This document shows, one piece after another, positions 28,601-39,900 of a stretch of 64,000 bases of DNA. Position 1 is the first letter of the stretch. The number at the start of each line of letters is the position of its first letter. Source of the DNA: Bipolaris cookei (taxonomy: Eukaryota > Ascomycota > Dothideomycetes > Pleosporales > Pleosporaceae); assembly GCA_002286855.1 (NCBI GenBank), contig NRSV01000026.1, forward strand, positions 10,553 through 74,552. Direction: 5' to 3'. The notes under the pieces are model-generated. The model was not told where the DNA came from and searched no databases. It was given only the letters and a program-made list of their open reading frames with translations. A program made the translations under genes and the position numbers.

Positions 28601-31600
28601 CGTAGACGCGCAGAGATGGACATCCAGCGCATCCAAAAAACCCTAGAGAGTGAGCGCGCACTAGCATTAGACAAAGAGGAGATCTTCAAGCGCCTTCAAT
28701 TGCGTGAGGCTGAGCTCGCCGAGAAGCTCGCTGGCGCTATCGAGGATCAAGATCAACTCGAGGATCAATTGGACGCTCTTATGGAAGCCAAGAGGAGAAC
28801 TGAAGATGAGGCCGAGCATTTGCGTGGAGAGCTTGAACAAGCCGGACAGATCATCAGCAGGCTTGAAACTGAAGCACGAGAGCTGGAGGAGCAAAGTTCT
28901 CGGTTGGAAGAACAAATCAAGGAGCTCGAAGCCATCAGAACACAACGGACTGAGGCGGAGGAATCATTAAGTCAAGAAGTGAAGATGCTCCAGAGCCACC
29001 TTTCTTTGAAAGAGCGAAAGCTTCAGGATCTTGAAGCAAAACTTTTGAAGACGGACCAGGATCTTGACATCAAATTGGCAGCTTCACAGAGAGAAATACA
29101 GTCGGGCAAGAAGCAGATCAAGGAACTATTGGACGAGAATCGGCAGATTCGCCAACAGATTTCAGACCTGTCTGCTACGTCCACAAGCTATGAAGATCTC
29201 ATCAGGCGCAAGGAAAGCGAGTTGGCAATCCTGAAGACTGACCTGAAAAACTACGAAAACGACCGCCGCTTGTTTGACGACGAAAAGCGAACATTGGCCT
29301 CTAAGCATGACAGCCTCCAGAGCCGCCTCCGTGACGCGAATGCAGAGCTGGACGCTATGCGTTCGCAGAAACAACAAGTAGAGCGCGAGGCTGCGGATGC
29401 GAAGCGTCTTCTTGAGGAGAAAATTTCCGAGGATGCCGAGTACAGCGAGAGCCGCAAGCTCTTGCAAGAGCAAATTGAGACCCTCAAGGGCGAACTCTTC
29501 ACAGTACAAAAGGAACTCAGTCGAGAAAGGCAGTCCCGTGATGACGTTGAGATGCTTGGTGAGCACAGATACGACACACTCAAGCGTGATTATGATGCGT
29601 TGAATGAGTCAAAGATCACTATTGAGAAGGAGATGTATGCTCAACAAGATGTGCTGCGACGAGCGACCGAATCGCGGGCAGCTCACGAAAAGGAGCGAAA
29701 AGAGTACCAAACTGAACTGCATACTCTTCGTGAGAAGTATCTGAGGTTAGAGGAGGAGAAATTGGACGCCGATGCTGAGGCAGAGCGCGCACAGGCAAAG
29801 CTAGCTCTAGAACGGCAAGCTGCTCAACAACGCGAAATCGAATCCAAGGACCAGCAGCTCGACCAATTGGAGGCGGAGCGTGACGACCTGGCTGATCAGG
29901 TTCACAATTTGACCCAAATGCTTGCCGACTCTGATTCATTCAAAGAGCGGAACGATCAGCAAAAAGAGCGCCTTGAACGCGAGATCGTCACAATCAAAGG
30001 ACGGCTGACAGCATCGGAGAATGACAACCGCGCTCTTCTCAACAAGCTCCAACAGAAGAACTTGGACATTGCTCGGTCCAATTCCCGAGTTGGCGACACA
30101 CAGCGCCTCAAGATTACCCAACTGACCCATGAGAAATCCAAGGTTGAGGAGGAAAATAAGCTCCTCATGCGTCAACTCGAGGATGCTCAAGTTGCTATTA
30201 CGTCTTTGGAGAAACAAAAGGAGAAGCTTTCTCTGGATCTCGAGGATCTGAATCACGAAATTGCAAGAGAGCACAAGGTCAGCCGTAACGCAGAGAAGGC
30301 TTCATCAACCGTCAACATTCAACTCGCCGAGGTCAACCGTAAGCTGGAGACCGAGCGACAACTACGTACTCAAGCTCAGGCCAACACGCGTGTTGTTCAA
30401 GCATCCCTCGACAACACAAACCTCGAGCTGGAAGAATGCCACAAGCAGCTCATGCTTCTTCGCAAGGTCTTCGACCCAGAAGCAGCTGATGTGGCAATCA
30501 CCTACGAAGCCGCGAAGCCCGAGATCGCTAGGACAGTGGATATCGCTGAGCGCCTTGAGTCTGTCAACCAAGCTTTGCGTGTAGCGGTAGAGCGGTATTC
30601 ACGTGCTGAATCTCAACTCGAAGAACTTCGCGAGAGGCACGAGGGCGAACTCAACGATATGGATGCTCGCCATGCTAATTCGAAGCGTGCGCTCTTGGAG
30701 GAAATGAACAATGGCCAGGTCAACCAAGCCAGTGTCCGCCATACGCCAACACATCACCGAAAAGACAGTGAGAATCGTCGACCATTTTCAATCACAAACA
30801 CCCCAACTAACCAGCGACACATCAACAATGCAAACGACTCTGCGCGTTCCGACAAGACTATCGACACTGTCACGTTCAACAATCGCATGGATATGGCTGC
30901 TGAGCTTGAACAGGTACAGAACCAGTTGCAGATGTCAGAGATGCAAAACAAACACCTTAGAACTCAGCTTGAATCCTCACAAAGCCGAAATGAGTGGCAG
31001 GAGGAAAGCCCTTCCATCCGACGTGTGCAGAAACTGGAGCGTGAGAATTACCGTCTGCATGATATGCTGGATGATTCAGCAACAAAGGTCTCCGCATTGG
31101 AGCACAGTCTTCGTTCTGGTCAACTTTCCTACCAGGAAGTCCAGACAAAGTCTCATGAGCAGTTGTTTGATCTATTGACTTCACAAGAACAATCGCGCAA
31201 GTCAATTGTACAGGCACACAACAACGCCATCAATGAACTTGCAGATGCAAAGACCGCCTTTGACGATATCAAAGACGCCAAGATAGCTTTGGAGTCAGAG
31301 CTTCGCGAGCTTCACCATGAACTTCAAGAGATTACCAGTGAGCGAGAGCAGGAGCACGCCAACCACAGCCAGCTCCTTCAAGAGTTTGCTGACCTTCAAA
31401 TCCGACTGGACAACGAGACGTCAACCCTTGTTGATGTACAGTCAAGCTTGAACATGTACAAGAGTAGGGCTGACGAGTACTTCAACAAGCTTGAACAAGC
31501 AGAGATTGCAGTTTTGAGGGCGTCTCGTGCTGAGCAGTTCGCAAGGACCCAAGCTCAAGAAGCTGAAGAGACATGTGCAACAATCATGGCTGAACGTAAG

Positions 31601-33054
31601 GAGATGGATGCTATGGTCGAGGATCTACAACGAACAGTTCAACGATACGACGAGCGTGTTGAAGACCTATCCACAGACCTGGCGGCTGCTCTACAGGCTA
31701 AGAAACGCCTTCAAAACGAGCTTGAAGACTACAGGAGCCAGCACGCTCACGATGTGGAAGATAGCGAGACTTCGCTGGAGCAGACGAGGAAGAAATACCA
31801 AACTGAACTCCAGGCGCTTACTCAAGAGATTGATCAGGAGCGCGAGAACATCATTCAAGTACGCGAGGAGAACGGACGTCTGCGCGAGGAGATTGAAGAA
31901 TTGAGGAACAAGTGGGACGACGAGGTTCTGAACTCATCGACCTGGGCAAAGGAGAAGAGCCGTCTTGAGATGACTCTGCAAACCATTTCCGACTCGCGTG
32001 ACGAAGCTGCTAATGCGCACAACGAGGCACAATCCAAGATTGTCAGTCTGCTATCGCAGGTTCGCACACTACGCACCAACGTCGACGACCTTGCGGCAGA
32101 GCGTGATTCTGCCATCGAAGAGAAGAAACGCCTTGAGGCTCGTTTACAGGAGGCTGCAGCTGCTTTAGATGATCTTTCTCGTTCAGAGTCTCCGGCTACG
32201 CGTAACGCTGCTGCTTACGACCGGGACTTGCTGGAGCTCAAATCAGGCCTTGCTCAGCAAGAAGATATTACTGCCGCTGCTGTTGGAAAGATGCGCCGTG
32301 CAGAGGCACTTGCACAAGAACTGCAAAAAGACATTGTCGCCGAGCGCGAGGCAAACGTCAAACTCCACAAAGACAAGGCTGCAGTGGAGAAGAGCCTCAA
32401 GGACCTTCAACTTCGCCTTGTGGATCTCGAGACAAAGGGCTACAGTGGATCAGCTGGCAAGGATGTGCGCTTCCTCCACGGGCGCATCCAAGAGGTATGT
32501 TCATCTATTTCTCTCCCTTATCTATATCCAATAGTGCTAACAAGTCCAATTAGCTCGAAAAGGCACTCGAGGACAGCGAGGCCACACGCCTGTCCGAATC
32601 GCGCAGTGTTCGCAATGTAGACCGAACTGTCAAGGATCTGCAAACACAGATCGAACGCCGTGACAAGCAAAACGCTTCTGTTATGGAAGACCTCAGCAAG
32701 TCTCGCGACAAGATCTCCAGCCTTCTCGCCACTATTGATGAGCTACAATCTTCAGACTCTACAAACCAACTTGCCGCTAAGCGTGCCGAGCGTGAACTCC
32801 GCGAAGAACGTGAGAAGAATTTGCGTTTAGAGCGTGAACTCGAAGGCTGGAAAAACCTGCGTGTCGACCGCCGCAGTATCCTTGGCGTTCCGCCAGCCCC
32901 TGGCAGCGATGCGGGAGACAGCCGTTCCAGGAGAGGTAGTTCGATTGGCCTTCTAACGGGTGAGATGGGCGAAGCGCCTGCCAACGACAAGGGCAAATAC
33001 GGCAGTCTCCGATCAAACCTTCGTCGCGTCAGTGGTCAGAAGGGTTTTTTGTAG
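25616..33054 (+). CDS. myo2: Class II myosin heavy chain
   Basis: Exons 25616-26218, 26269-26453, 26500-32494 and 32554-33054 give 2427 residues. The order is: disordered Ser/Asn-rich N-terminus; SH3-like myosin N-domain (RYVWLRDPTTAFVRGWVVE); motor with P-loop GESGAGKTE (about residue 264), switch I NNNSSRFGKF (about 324), switch II DIAGFEIF (about 554) and actin-binding region (HPHFVRCILPNHKKRPKQF); one or two IQ motifs (IRFQSVARGFVQRRQ); then about 1500 residues of heptad coiled coil. This is the conventional two-headed myosin of the contractile ring and septum. The ATG sits in a good context (CCACCATGA) and the splice junctions preserve the motor sequence. Longer than animal myosin II (about 1950) because of the tail, as in other filamentous ascomycetes. 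Confidence 0.95.
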
Positions 33055-33902
33055 TTGATGGGATCTCCGAGGGGCGGGGAGTATGGAGGTCCCGGTATCC
33101 TTTATTGAAGCTGAGTCCGCCAGCCGAAGAAGAAGAGGACTTGGCAACGAGAGATGTTGTTAATAATGGACATGGTAATGTTGTTGAAGAGGTGGAGCTG
33201 GACTCGGATGAATTCGCTAGTTTGGCGCACGCGGTGGGGAATCATGCTATTGATGATGGCGTCGGCGGGGCTGAAGAGATGAACTTTGAGATTACGGATG
33301 ATGAGTCTCTGGCTGGTGATGATGGCGATAGCGCTGTGGGTATCAAGAGGAGGAGGACTATACGCGTCGTCATTAGGTCGAGGGCGTTTTTGTAGTCTTT
33401 CGGTTGGAGGGGAAGGGGGGAGACATCCACTATTGCTTTATGCGGCTCACGCTTATAAGCTTCTGCACTTTTTTTCTGGCACTTTTGGTTCATGCTGAGC
33501 ATGGCGTTGCAGTGTGGCTGGCTTATATCCAGGGAACTAGAGGGTCTTGCATGGCTCGGCTCTTAGGTGTGGATCTTTTGGATGAGCCCTTTTCTACATG
33601 ATATATGTTTGGTATTATGTTTAATTAATTATCTACTACTTTAATCGCTATTGCGAGTAACGCTTTTCTATTCAAGCTGCATTCAGTAAGGGTTCAAAGG
33701 ATAATTCTGACTTGATGTTGAATTGGTAGTTCACTGTAGCCGCATAAGGAGATGTAGATGCATTGCATGAGAGTGTATCCAAACAAACTGGAAGTTCATA
33801 TAAAAACACCACATACAATTAACCCAATGTCTACAAGTTCCCAAAAATATTTACAAAGTCACCCAGTCACCCCTTTTCCTTTTCTTCCCTTCGTCATTCA
33901 CC
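33055..33902. other. 3' flanks of convergent genes; no gene called
   Basis: Contains the 3' UTRs of the myosin gene and of the secreted-protein gene. The acidic plus-strand frame at 33105-33395 (EEEEDLATRDVV, DDESLAGDDGDSAVG) begins 50 bp after the myosin stop and has no recognised domain; it may be UTR. Confidence 0.5.
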
Positions 33903-34627
33903 TTAAACACAAGCAAAAGCAAGCAGCGTAAACACACCTCCAGCATACCCATTCACCGCCCCGGCCAAAGCCCCAAGGCCTCCCATAATATCCTCACACA
34001 ACTTACTATCATCCACCTTCTCCATGTCAATATCCACCCCGACATTCGGCGGCGCCGCATTCGCCGCATCAGGCGCCTGATAATTAATGCCCCAGAACTT
34101 GGGGACCTCACAGTTGGTCCCCTTACTTTTCTTCTCCGGACAATACGCCATGGCCGTGACACCAAAGCAGCGATTCGTATACGTGACCTCCTCACACTTT
34201 GCGACTTCCTTGGCGGCTAAAGCTAGGATGTCGACGAGCCCGTTGCGGATCCAGGTGGGGTAGGAGCCGTCGGGCCCGAGAGTCACTTTTATGGGTTCGA
34301 CGCTGTTGGAGCCGGTGACGGTGCCGCGGAGTTCTATGGGGTTGGTTTCGCACTGCCCGGATTCGTGGCAGATGGGGCCGACGGCGGCCATGATGGCGTC
34401 GGTGGTTAAGGAGCCGACTTGGACGGTTTCTTTGGAGACTGTAAAGGGTTAGATTGGGAGAGGGAAGAGGGGGAAGGGGGAATGGTACAGGTGAGTTTGA
34501 TGTTGCCTTTGGTGTCCCAGGTTGCTTCGCTGCGTTTGGTGATGGGATCGTGTTTTATGGAGGGTACGACGCCGGCGGAGGCGGTGGCGGCGAGGAGGGC
34601 AATGGTGGTGAGGGTGTTGGAACGCAT
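33903..34627 (-). CDS. Secreted cysteine-containing protein, unknown family
   Basis: Exons 34489-34627 and 33903-34438 (intron 50 bp: GTACCA, CTAAC branch, TTTACAG) encode 224 residues. Residues 1-19 are a signal peptide (MRSNTLTTIALLAATASAG), followed by a possible Kex2 site (ITKRSEATW). The mature part has eight or more cysteines (ICHESGQCE, KCEEVTYTNRCFG, AYCPE, NCEVP, KLCED) and ends with a Gly/Ala-rich hydrophobic stretch (GGLGALAGAVNGYAGG...), which could be a GPI signal or simply a hydrophobic tail. I do not recognise the domain. Likely extracellular or wall-attached; an effector role is possible but unsupported. Confidence 0.75.
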
Positions 34628-36511
34628 GATTGCTGGTTGTATTTAATGAGGAGTATAGGTGGAAATTGATAATCAAGCCGAGTGTTTGATTATTGTAGTA
34701 GTGAAGAAGCTGACTATATGCTGATGATACTTCCTTTATCCCAGCGACTCAATCAGTCCTTTATACCTCCCACTCTCCATCTTCCCCATAAATTCACCGC
34801 CCAACTCCCGAACACCCCATCTTCAGGCGTCCTCCTCGCCGTTCAAACTCGCCGTTCACACCTCTCTCATCCCCCCACCCCCCAGAAGCATTGAGTAAAA
34901 AACCCTGTTCATCTCCCCATCCAGCAACCCAACTTGTCAATCCCCATATCCAGATCCTTAGGATCGGAGGGAGGCTCAGATGTAGTAAACTGACCAATCG
35001 CAATTTACTACCAAGCCATCAGGAATCATCCAAACCGCAAGCAAAAGAGGGTCTGAAAATAGCTACATCTGCCTCGCCATCTCTCTCCTCCAGCAAAGAT
35101 CGCTTCTCAAATGAGAGAAGTTCACGCTACCAGGCTGTCTGCATCCGTACCTCACCTTGGCATCTTCTAGCGGGCTATGTACTTAGACCAATGCGTGGGG
35201 GGCCTGGGGCACCTAAACATTCTACATGGAAACAAAGAAGAGAAGGCTTAACCTACTCACCGGGGTCGTACGCAAGATGCGGACGCTAGCATCGGTCCCG
35301 TCAAGCCCAGCAGATGGGGGATGAGGCTGAGTCAAGCGAGAACGAAATCGCCGACTACAAGACGTTTTGCTTGGGGGGCCTTTCCGTTGATTAGGATACA
35401 AAATGGCGATGCAAGATGGAGATATGCAGGGGCGGGACGGGACGCCTTATCGTATCTCTCTCTTGGTATCATGGCTGTGAAGAAGATCGACATGCACGCA
35501 CGCACATATTCACAACGACATCGTTTTGAAGTATGCATACTGTAGCTTTGATGTGTCTATAGTGAAATTGCTTGATTCCCTTACAATTACATTGGCATCC
35601 ATGGAGAAAAGAAGATGTCCGTTATTAATTCGTCCAAAAAAAAACGTTGGTACAACCGTTCTATTAGTACTACATACACCCCACGGTGCGGTGCTCTCGG
35701 TCAAATCAGGTGAAACCAGAAAATCCCCTAGCCCACCTTTCCTTGCGACGAAATATCATTACCACAATACCATTTCAACTCCCTCCCCCCCCAAAAAAAC
35801 ATAGTATTAAACAAACACGCCTACTAACCCTGTATTCCCCCATATCAACCCGCACATTGCATAACATACCACTACTAATCTCACAGCAACCAAAAAAAAA
35901 CCCCCTTCAAGCAAACTCTCCCCAATACCATTCGGGTGCAAGACCAAACTTTCCCTTACATATCTCCGGCTTTACCGGTTCAACGGAGGGTTGTGCCAAC
36001 TACCTTACGGAGTTAACCGTTTTCCACCGCAGCACGCAACACGCTAGCGGCATGACGTCGGTCAGTTGGTCGGTCGGTCGGTCGGTCGGTGCAGCCGGAC
36101 CTCCGCGGACGTTTGTGCTTTTGTGTGGGTGTGCTCAGCCTCAGAGACAGAGAGAGATAAAGACAACGGTGCGCGTAAAAATAGATTTGCTGGGCAAAGC
36201 TGTTCGGGGGGGGGGGGAATTGAGATCGCGTGGAGAGGGGAAGTCTGCCTTGGGGAATCATGGATCGCAAGGTTAGGATGGTGGGGACAACTTTGATTAG
36301 GGGCTCTGCCAAATCTTTGGCGCATCGCAAATATTTACGTTTAGACAAGTTAGTTCGTATACATACCATCTGAATCGCGTGCCCATACACAGGATACATG
36401 GAGCCGAAATAACCTCTTGCACAATAAGTGATAAAAGTTAAAAGGGTATGTATTCTCCGCATGCTACAACATCTTTCTCTCTACGATTCTTTCGCTTTTT
36501 CCTCATATTCT
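34628..36511. other. Intergenic, no gene seen; simple repeats
   Basis: Several short ORFs on both strands without domains. Notable: a GGTC/CGGT tetranucleotide run at 36068-36090 and a run of 12 G at 36206-36217. The left part serves as promoter for the secreted-protein gene at 33903-34627. Confidence 0.55.
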
Positions 36512-37703
36512 TTACTCCTTAGCTCCATGCACAAAGAGCCTCGTACCATGCGTAGGCTTATGCTCCTTGTCGTTAGCTCCGCCTGCGCGGCCGCCAAAGA
36601 CGAGTTGGGCCCTGAGTTTCCAGTCGAGCGGGATCTTCCAGTGCTCGGCGGCCTTGGGGTCGACGACGGGGTTGTAGTGCTGGAGGTTGGCGCCCAAGCC
36701 CTCGGCTTCTAGGGCGACCCAGAGTGCGTATTGGTGCATTGCGTTTGTCTGCTCGGACCAGTCGCCAAAGTTGTGTGCGTAGGGGGCTGTTTGGAGATGT
36801 GGTTAGTACAAAAGGTTGGATGGGTGAGATGCTTAAGGTGACGTACGGAATGCTTTGCGGAGTCCTTCGACTGGCTCGGGGTCTTCGTAGAAGAGAATCT
36901 GGGGTTGTGTTAGTGCATGCTTTTATGCTTCTCAAAGCTTCCGGTATAAGGCCTCGCAATTGGTGGTTGGGGACGAAGCTTGGGTCTTGTATGGTGGGGC
37001 AGTACAGCTCTTTGCAGATATTACAAGACCTCCATAGCGAGGGCGATATAAGAAGAGAAGGAATACATACTGTTCCGTAAGCAGCCTTGAATCGTCTAAC
37101 TCTTTCTTGCGTTCCAGCGAACTTGTCCTCGGGAGTAACAGGCTTCAAAACCTCAAGGACATAGTCCCAAAACTGGTCATGGTCCTTGTTCAACAGCACA
37201 ACGAGACGGGTGCTCTGAGAATTAAAGGACGAAGGTACGTGAAGTAGAGCCTGCTCTGCAAGTTCGACAATCTTCTTGTCTGAGATGGGCGATTGCTTGT
37301 TGAGTTCGTAGATTGTGCGACGGTCCTTGATGGCGTCGAGGAAAGGCTTTTGAGCAGACATGAGGGGCGGTTTTGTTGAAGAAGAAGAAGAAGAAGAAGA
37401 GGCAAGCTTGCTTGGAGTAGTAGAAGAGGGGAATGAGGACTGTGGTGTCAAACGGAGGGATGAGGCCATGCTCTTGTATCCCCCGCCGACCCACGCACGA
37501 TACCTGGCAGCACGCAGGGTATTGCTCAGCATCTGTACCATGGACTCGGATAGTTGTAGTGGGGGATCCGTGGAAAGACGGTCTTCGGATACGTCCTGGT
37601 CCGGCAATTGAAATTTAGGTGCTAGTACATTCTGCAGCAGCAAGGCAAGTAGCAGGCCCGATATCAGGCCGATGAACAATGAGCGAGCAACTAAGACAGT
37701 CAT
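36512..37703 (-). CDS. Nitroreductase-family protein (FRM2/HBN1-like)
   Basis: Exons 37071-37703, 36847-36898 and 36512-36786 give 319 residues. From the internal Met at 37361 (MSAQKPFLDAIKDRRTIYEL) the product would be 205 residues, the usual length of yeast Frm2/Hbn1, FMN-dependent nitroreductases linked to fatty-acid signalling and oxidative stress. Family hallmarks: DRRTIYEL, LLHVPSSFNSQSTRLVVLL, ILFYEDPEPVEGLRKAF, FGDWSEQTNAMHQYALW, GLGANLQHYNP. The frame stays open upstream to 37703 and adds a hydrophobic segment (LFIGLISGLLLALLLQNVLA) and a Ser run; starts at 37703, 37469 and 37361 are all possible. If the first is used the enzyme is membrane-anchored, unusual for the family. Intron 1 (172 bp) could hide another small exon. 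Confidence 0.75.
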
Positions 37704-38246
37704 GGCATGATGTGATCCGTTGGGGTTTGTACGATTGGTACAAGTAACTGCAGATGCCTTTAGTTAATACTACGATATATACACGAAGGTTTCATATGCC
37801 ATCTCACCGCCTAATGTTGCCATCGTAGTGTCGGTAGGTAGATGTGTCTGGTTGCCGAGGCGATTTACAATCCATCCGTCAGCTTGAGGCGCGCACTAAT
37901 TCCGCGCAAGGCTGTCATCAACTCCACACCCGCGAAGGCTTACACATGATGTTTCACTTCTGATACTTGACATTCGGCAACAGCCTTGCGTATAACTTGC
38001 AAATATGCCGATCAAGTCACACCAGGAGAATAGGAAACTGGCGGATCTACTTTTTTCGATAATTACATGGCTATGTCTGTACACCACGGAGCTTTCAAGT
38101 TACGAGGCGTTGTCTCGCATTTTAGCGCTACTCTAAACTATAATTTTAGCGGCATTGGCCAAAACCTGTTCTGATAGAACCTTCTGACAGTGTTCCCTAT
38201 ATAACACTTTGTCTGAAATCCACTATGGTCACGAACCGAAAACGAT
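37704..38246. other. Intergenic, no gene seen
   Basis: Upstream region of the nitroreductase gene and downstream flank of the transporter pseudogene; short ORFs only. Confidence 0.5.
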
Positions 38247-39290
38247 TCAAACATCCTTTTGCTCGCCCTGCTCAAGCGGACCTTGGTGGCCCATCTTCTT
38301 GGTCGTGTCTGGGGAAGATCCGTCTGTGTTGCCTTCACGTAGATGATGAGGAACCTATTTGGACGAGGTACGTGGCGTAGTCTCGTTGAGCATGCGATCA
38401 ACTTGGTCAAGAGAGAGACCATTTGTCTCAGGCACTAGGAAATAGACAAAAATAACGCAGGCAGTGCACGTAGCACCCCAGACGAAAAAAAAGCCTTTGC
38501 TTTGAGATTTCCATAGCTCTCGTCGACTATATAAGGCGTGATGAAGCCGATGATGAAGTTCCAGAACCACTGTCCAAGTTACCGTTTCTTCGTTTCGACA
38601 CCATATACGACACCACTGCTTACATTGCTAGCCGTAGAGAGAGCAACGCCCTTGGCGCGAATGGGCAGAGGAAAGATTTCTCTAATGACTGCTCAGGCTG
38701 CTGGTCCCCAGGTTGACGCGAAGAAGAAGATGTAGAAACAAGTGAAGACGATCAGATATAAACCAGCGGCCTTGCTGCCTTCATCGACTGTGCCGACAAT
38801 GGCAATGACGAACTCGCAGACGAGCATACCAATAGCCCCAGAGATGAGAAGCATGCAGCGACCAAATTTCTCGATAGTCCAGAAGGAGAGAGGAGTGGAT
38901 CCGACGTTGACTGCAGTGGTGATCATGGAGATGAAGAAAGCGTTCTCGAGTCCGACGGTCTTGAAGAAGGTTGATCCGTAGTAAAAAAAGACTAATCAAT
39001 TGTTAAGTCTATTCAGTGTAATTGATACATATGACTTACTGAAGTCGGCACCAATCCACTGCTGCATCATCTGGAGCACCATTTCCAACACGATGTGGCG
39101 GAGGTCGCTAGACGGCTTTCACCCGCCCCGAAAGCGATCAGTCCTGCCTGCGCGCATATTACGCATTCCGTAGTCGTGTTTGTCACTGAGCTCTTTAAGC
39201 TTATTAATGATTTACCTTGATTCGAAACGCTGTCCGTGGAGAGTTCCAAGAGCACGTGCAGTATCCTCGGTACGCTGAAGAAATAAGTAC
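38247..39290 (-). pseudogene. Hexose-type MFS sugar transporter pseudogene
   Basis: C-terminal half of a sugar porter. Blocks in order: INKLKELSDKHDYGMRNMRA, VLEMVLQMMQQWIGADF, FFYYGSTFF, MITTAVNVGSTPLSFWTIEK, FYIFFFASTWGP, EIFPLPIRAKGVALSTASN and FLVPETNGLSLDQVDRML. A clean intron at 38570-38623 joins ALSTASN to WFWNFIIGFITPYIVD, and another lies near 38990-39035. In-frame stops at 39119-39121 (TGA), 38693-38695 (TGA) and 38355-38357 (TAG) all fall where relatives have Trp. The first about 250 residues are missing beyond 39290. Splice sites are preserved, so this was a real gene that died recently enough to stay readable. Confidence 0.8.
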
Positions 39291-39496
39291 AACCAAAAAA
39301 ACAAAACAGCAAAAGAACGTGGTTACAGTATACTGAAACAGTACGCGGTATCTTAGTGTGCAGGAATTGGAGCAAAAGTGAAAGCTCATATGTGAATATG
39401 AGAACATTGAAAAGATTGATATAAAGTCAACTAAAGGAGCGAATAGCATATAATCCAAATGATGCCAAGTCAAAAAAGGTAAAACTTAAATCAACC

Positions 39497-39900
39497 TCAT
39501 GCAGCACCCTGACGCATCGCTTCACTATAACTAGGCGGCGCTTCTTCCTCACTTACTCTCTCCGTACTTAAACTCCTCCGTCTGTGATGGTGCTGTAATT
39601 CAGAATGATGTCCGTGGCGAGCCTCATCCAGTGCTCGCTGTGCATCCGCACGCTTCTTTTGGGTCTGCTCTTGCCGCTGCCGAGTCGTCATTGGTGGTGG
39701 GGGCGCAGAGGACGAAGTGCCGTATATTGCTTCATGTTGCTGCGAAAATGTCAGTGTAAAAAGCGAGAGTCTATGAACTGGGGACGATGTACAGCGATGG
39801 CTTTCTTTTCTTTGCGTTCCAGTCGTTTCTCAGAAATTGTGCGTCCAAGTTTTTCGGCGCCTAGACCGATGCCGATGCCGATGCCGATGAGACCGGCCAT
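39497..39900 (-). CDS. Small PPxY-motif protein, unknown function
   Basis: Exons 39793-39900 and 39497-39739 (53 bp intron, GTACAT...TTTTCGCAG) give 116 residues. It begins MAGLIGIGIGIGIGLGAEKL, a Gly/Ile run encoded by a GATGCC repeat, then a charged helix (LGRTISEKLERKEKKAI), a Pro run, a Gln/Arg/His-rich helix and EEEAPPSYSEAMRQGAA. PPSY is a PPxY motif that can bind WW domains, such as those of Rsp5/NEDD4 ubiquitin ligases. The N-terminal Gly/Ile stretch could associate with a membrane. I recognise no family. Support is frame continuity across a good intron and non-random composition. Confidence 0.65.

Noticed and set aside
26500..32500. Many ORFs in other frames across the myosin gene
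   Set aside because: Antisense or shifted shadows of a clear 2427-residue coding sequence.
33105..33395. 96-codon acidic ORF just after the myosin stop
   Set aside because: Starts 50 bp after the stop, no known domain, no independent promoter; probably 3' UTR.
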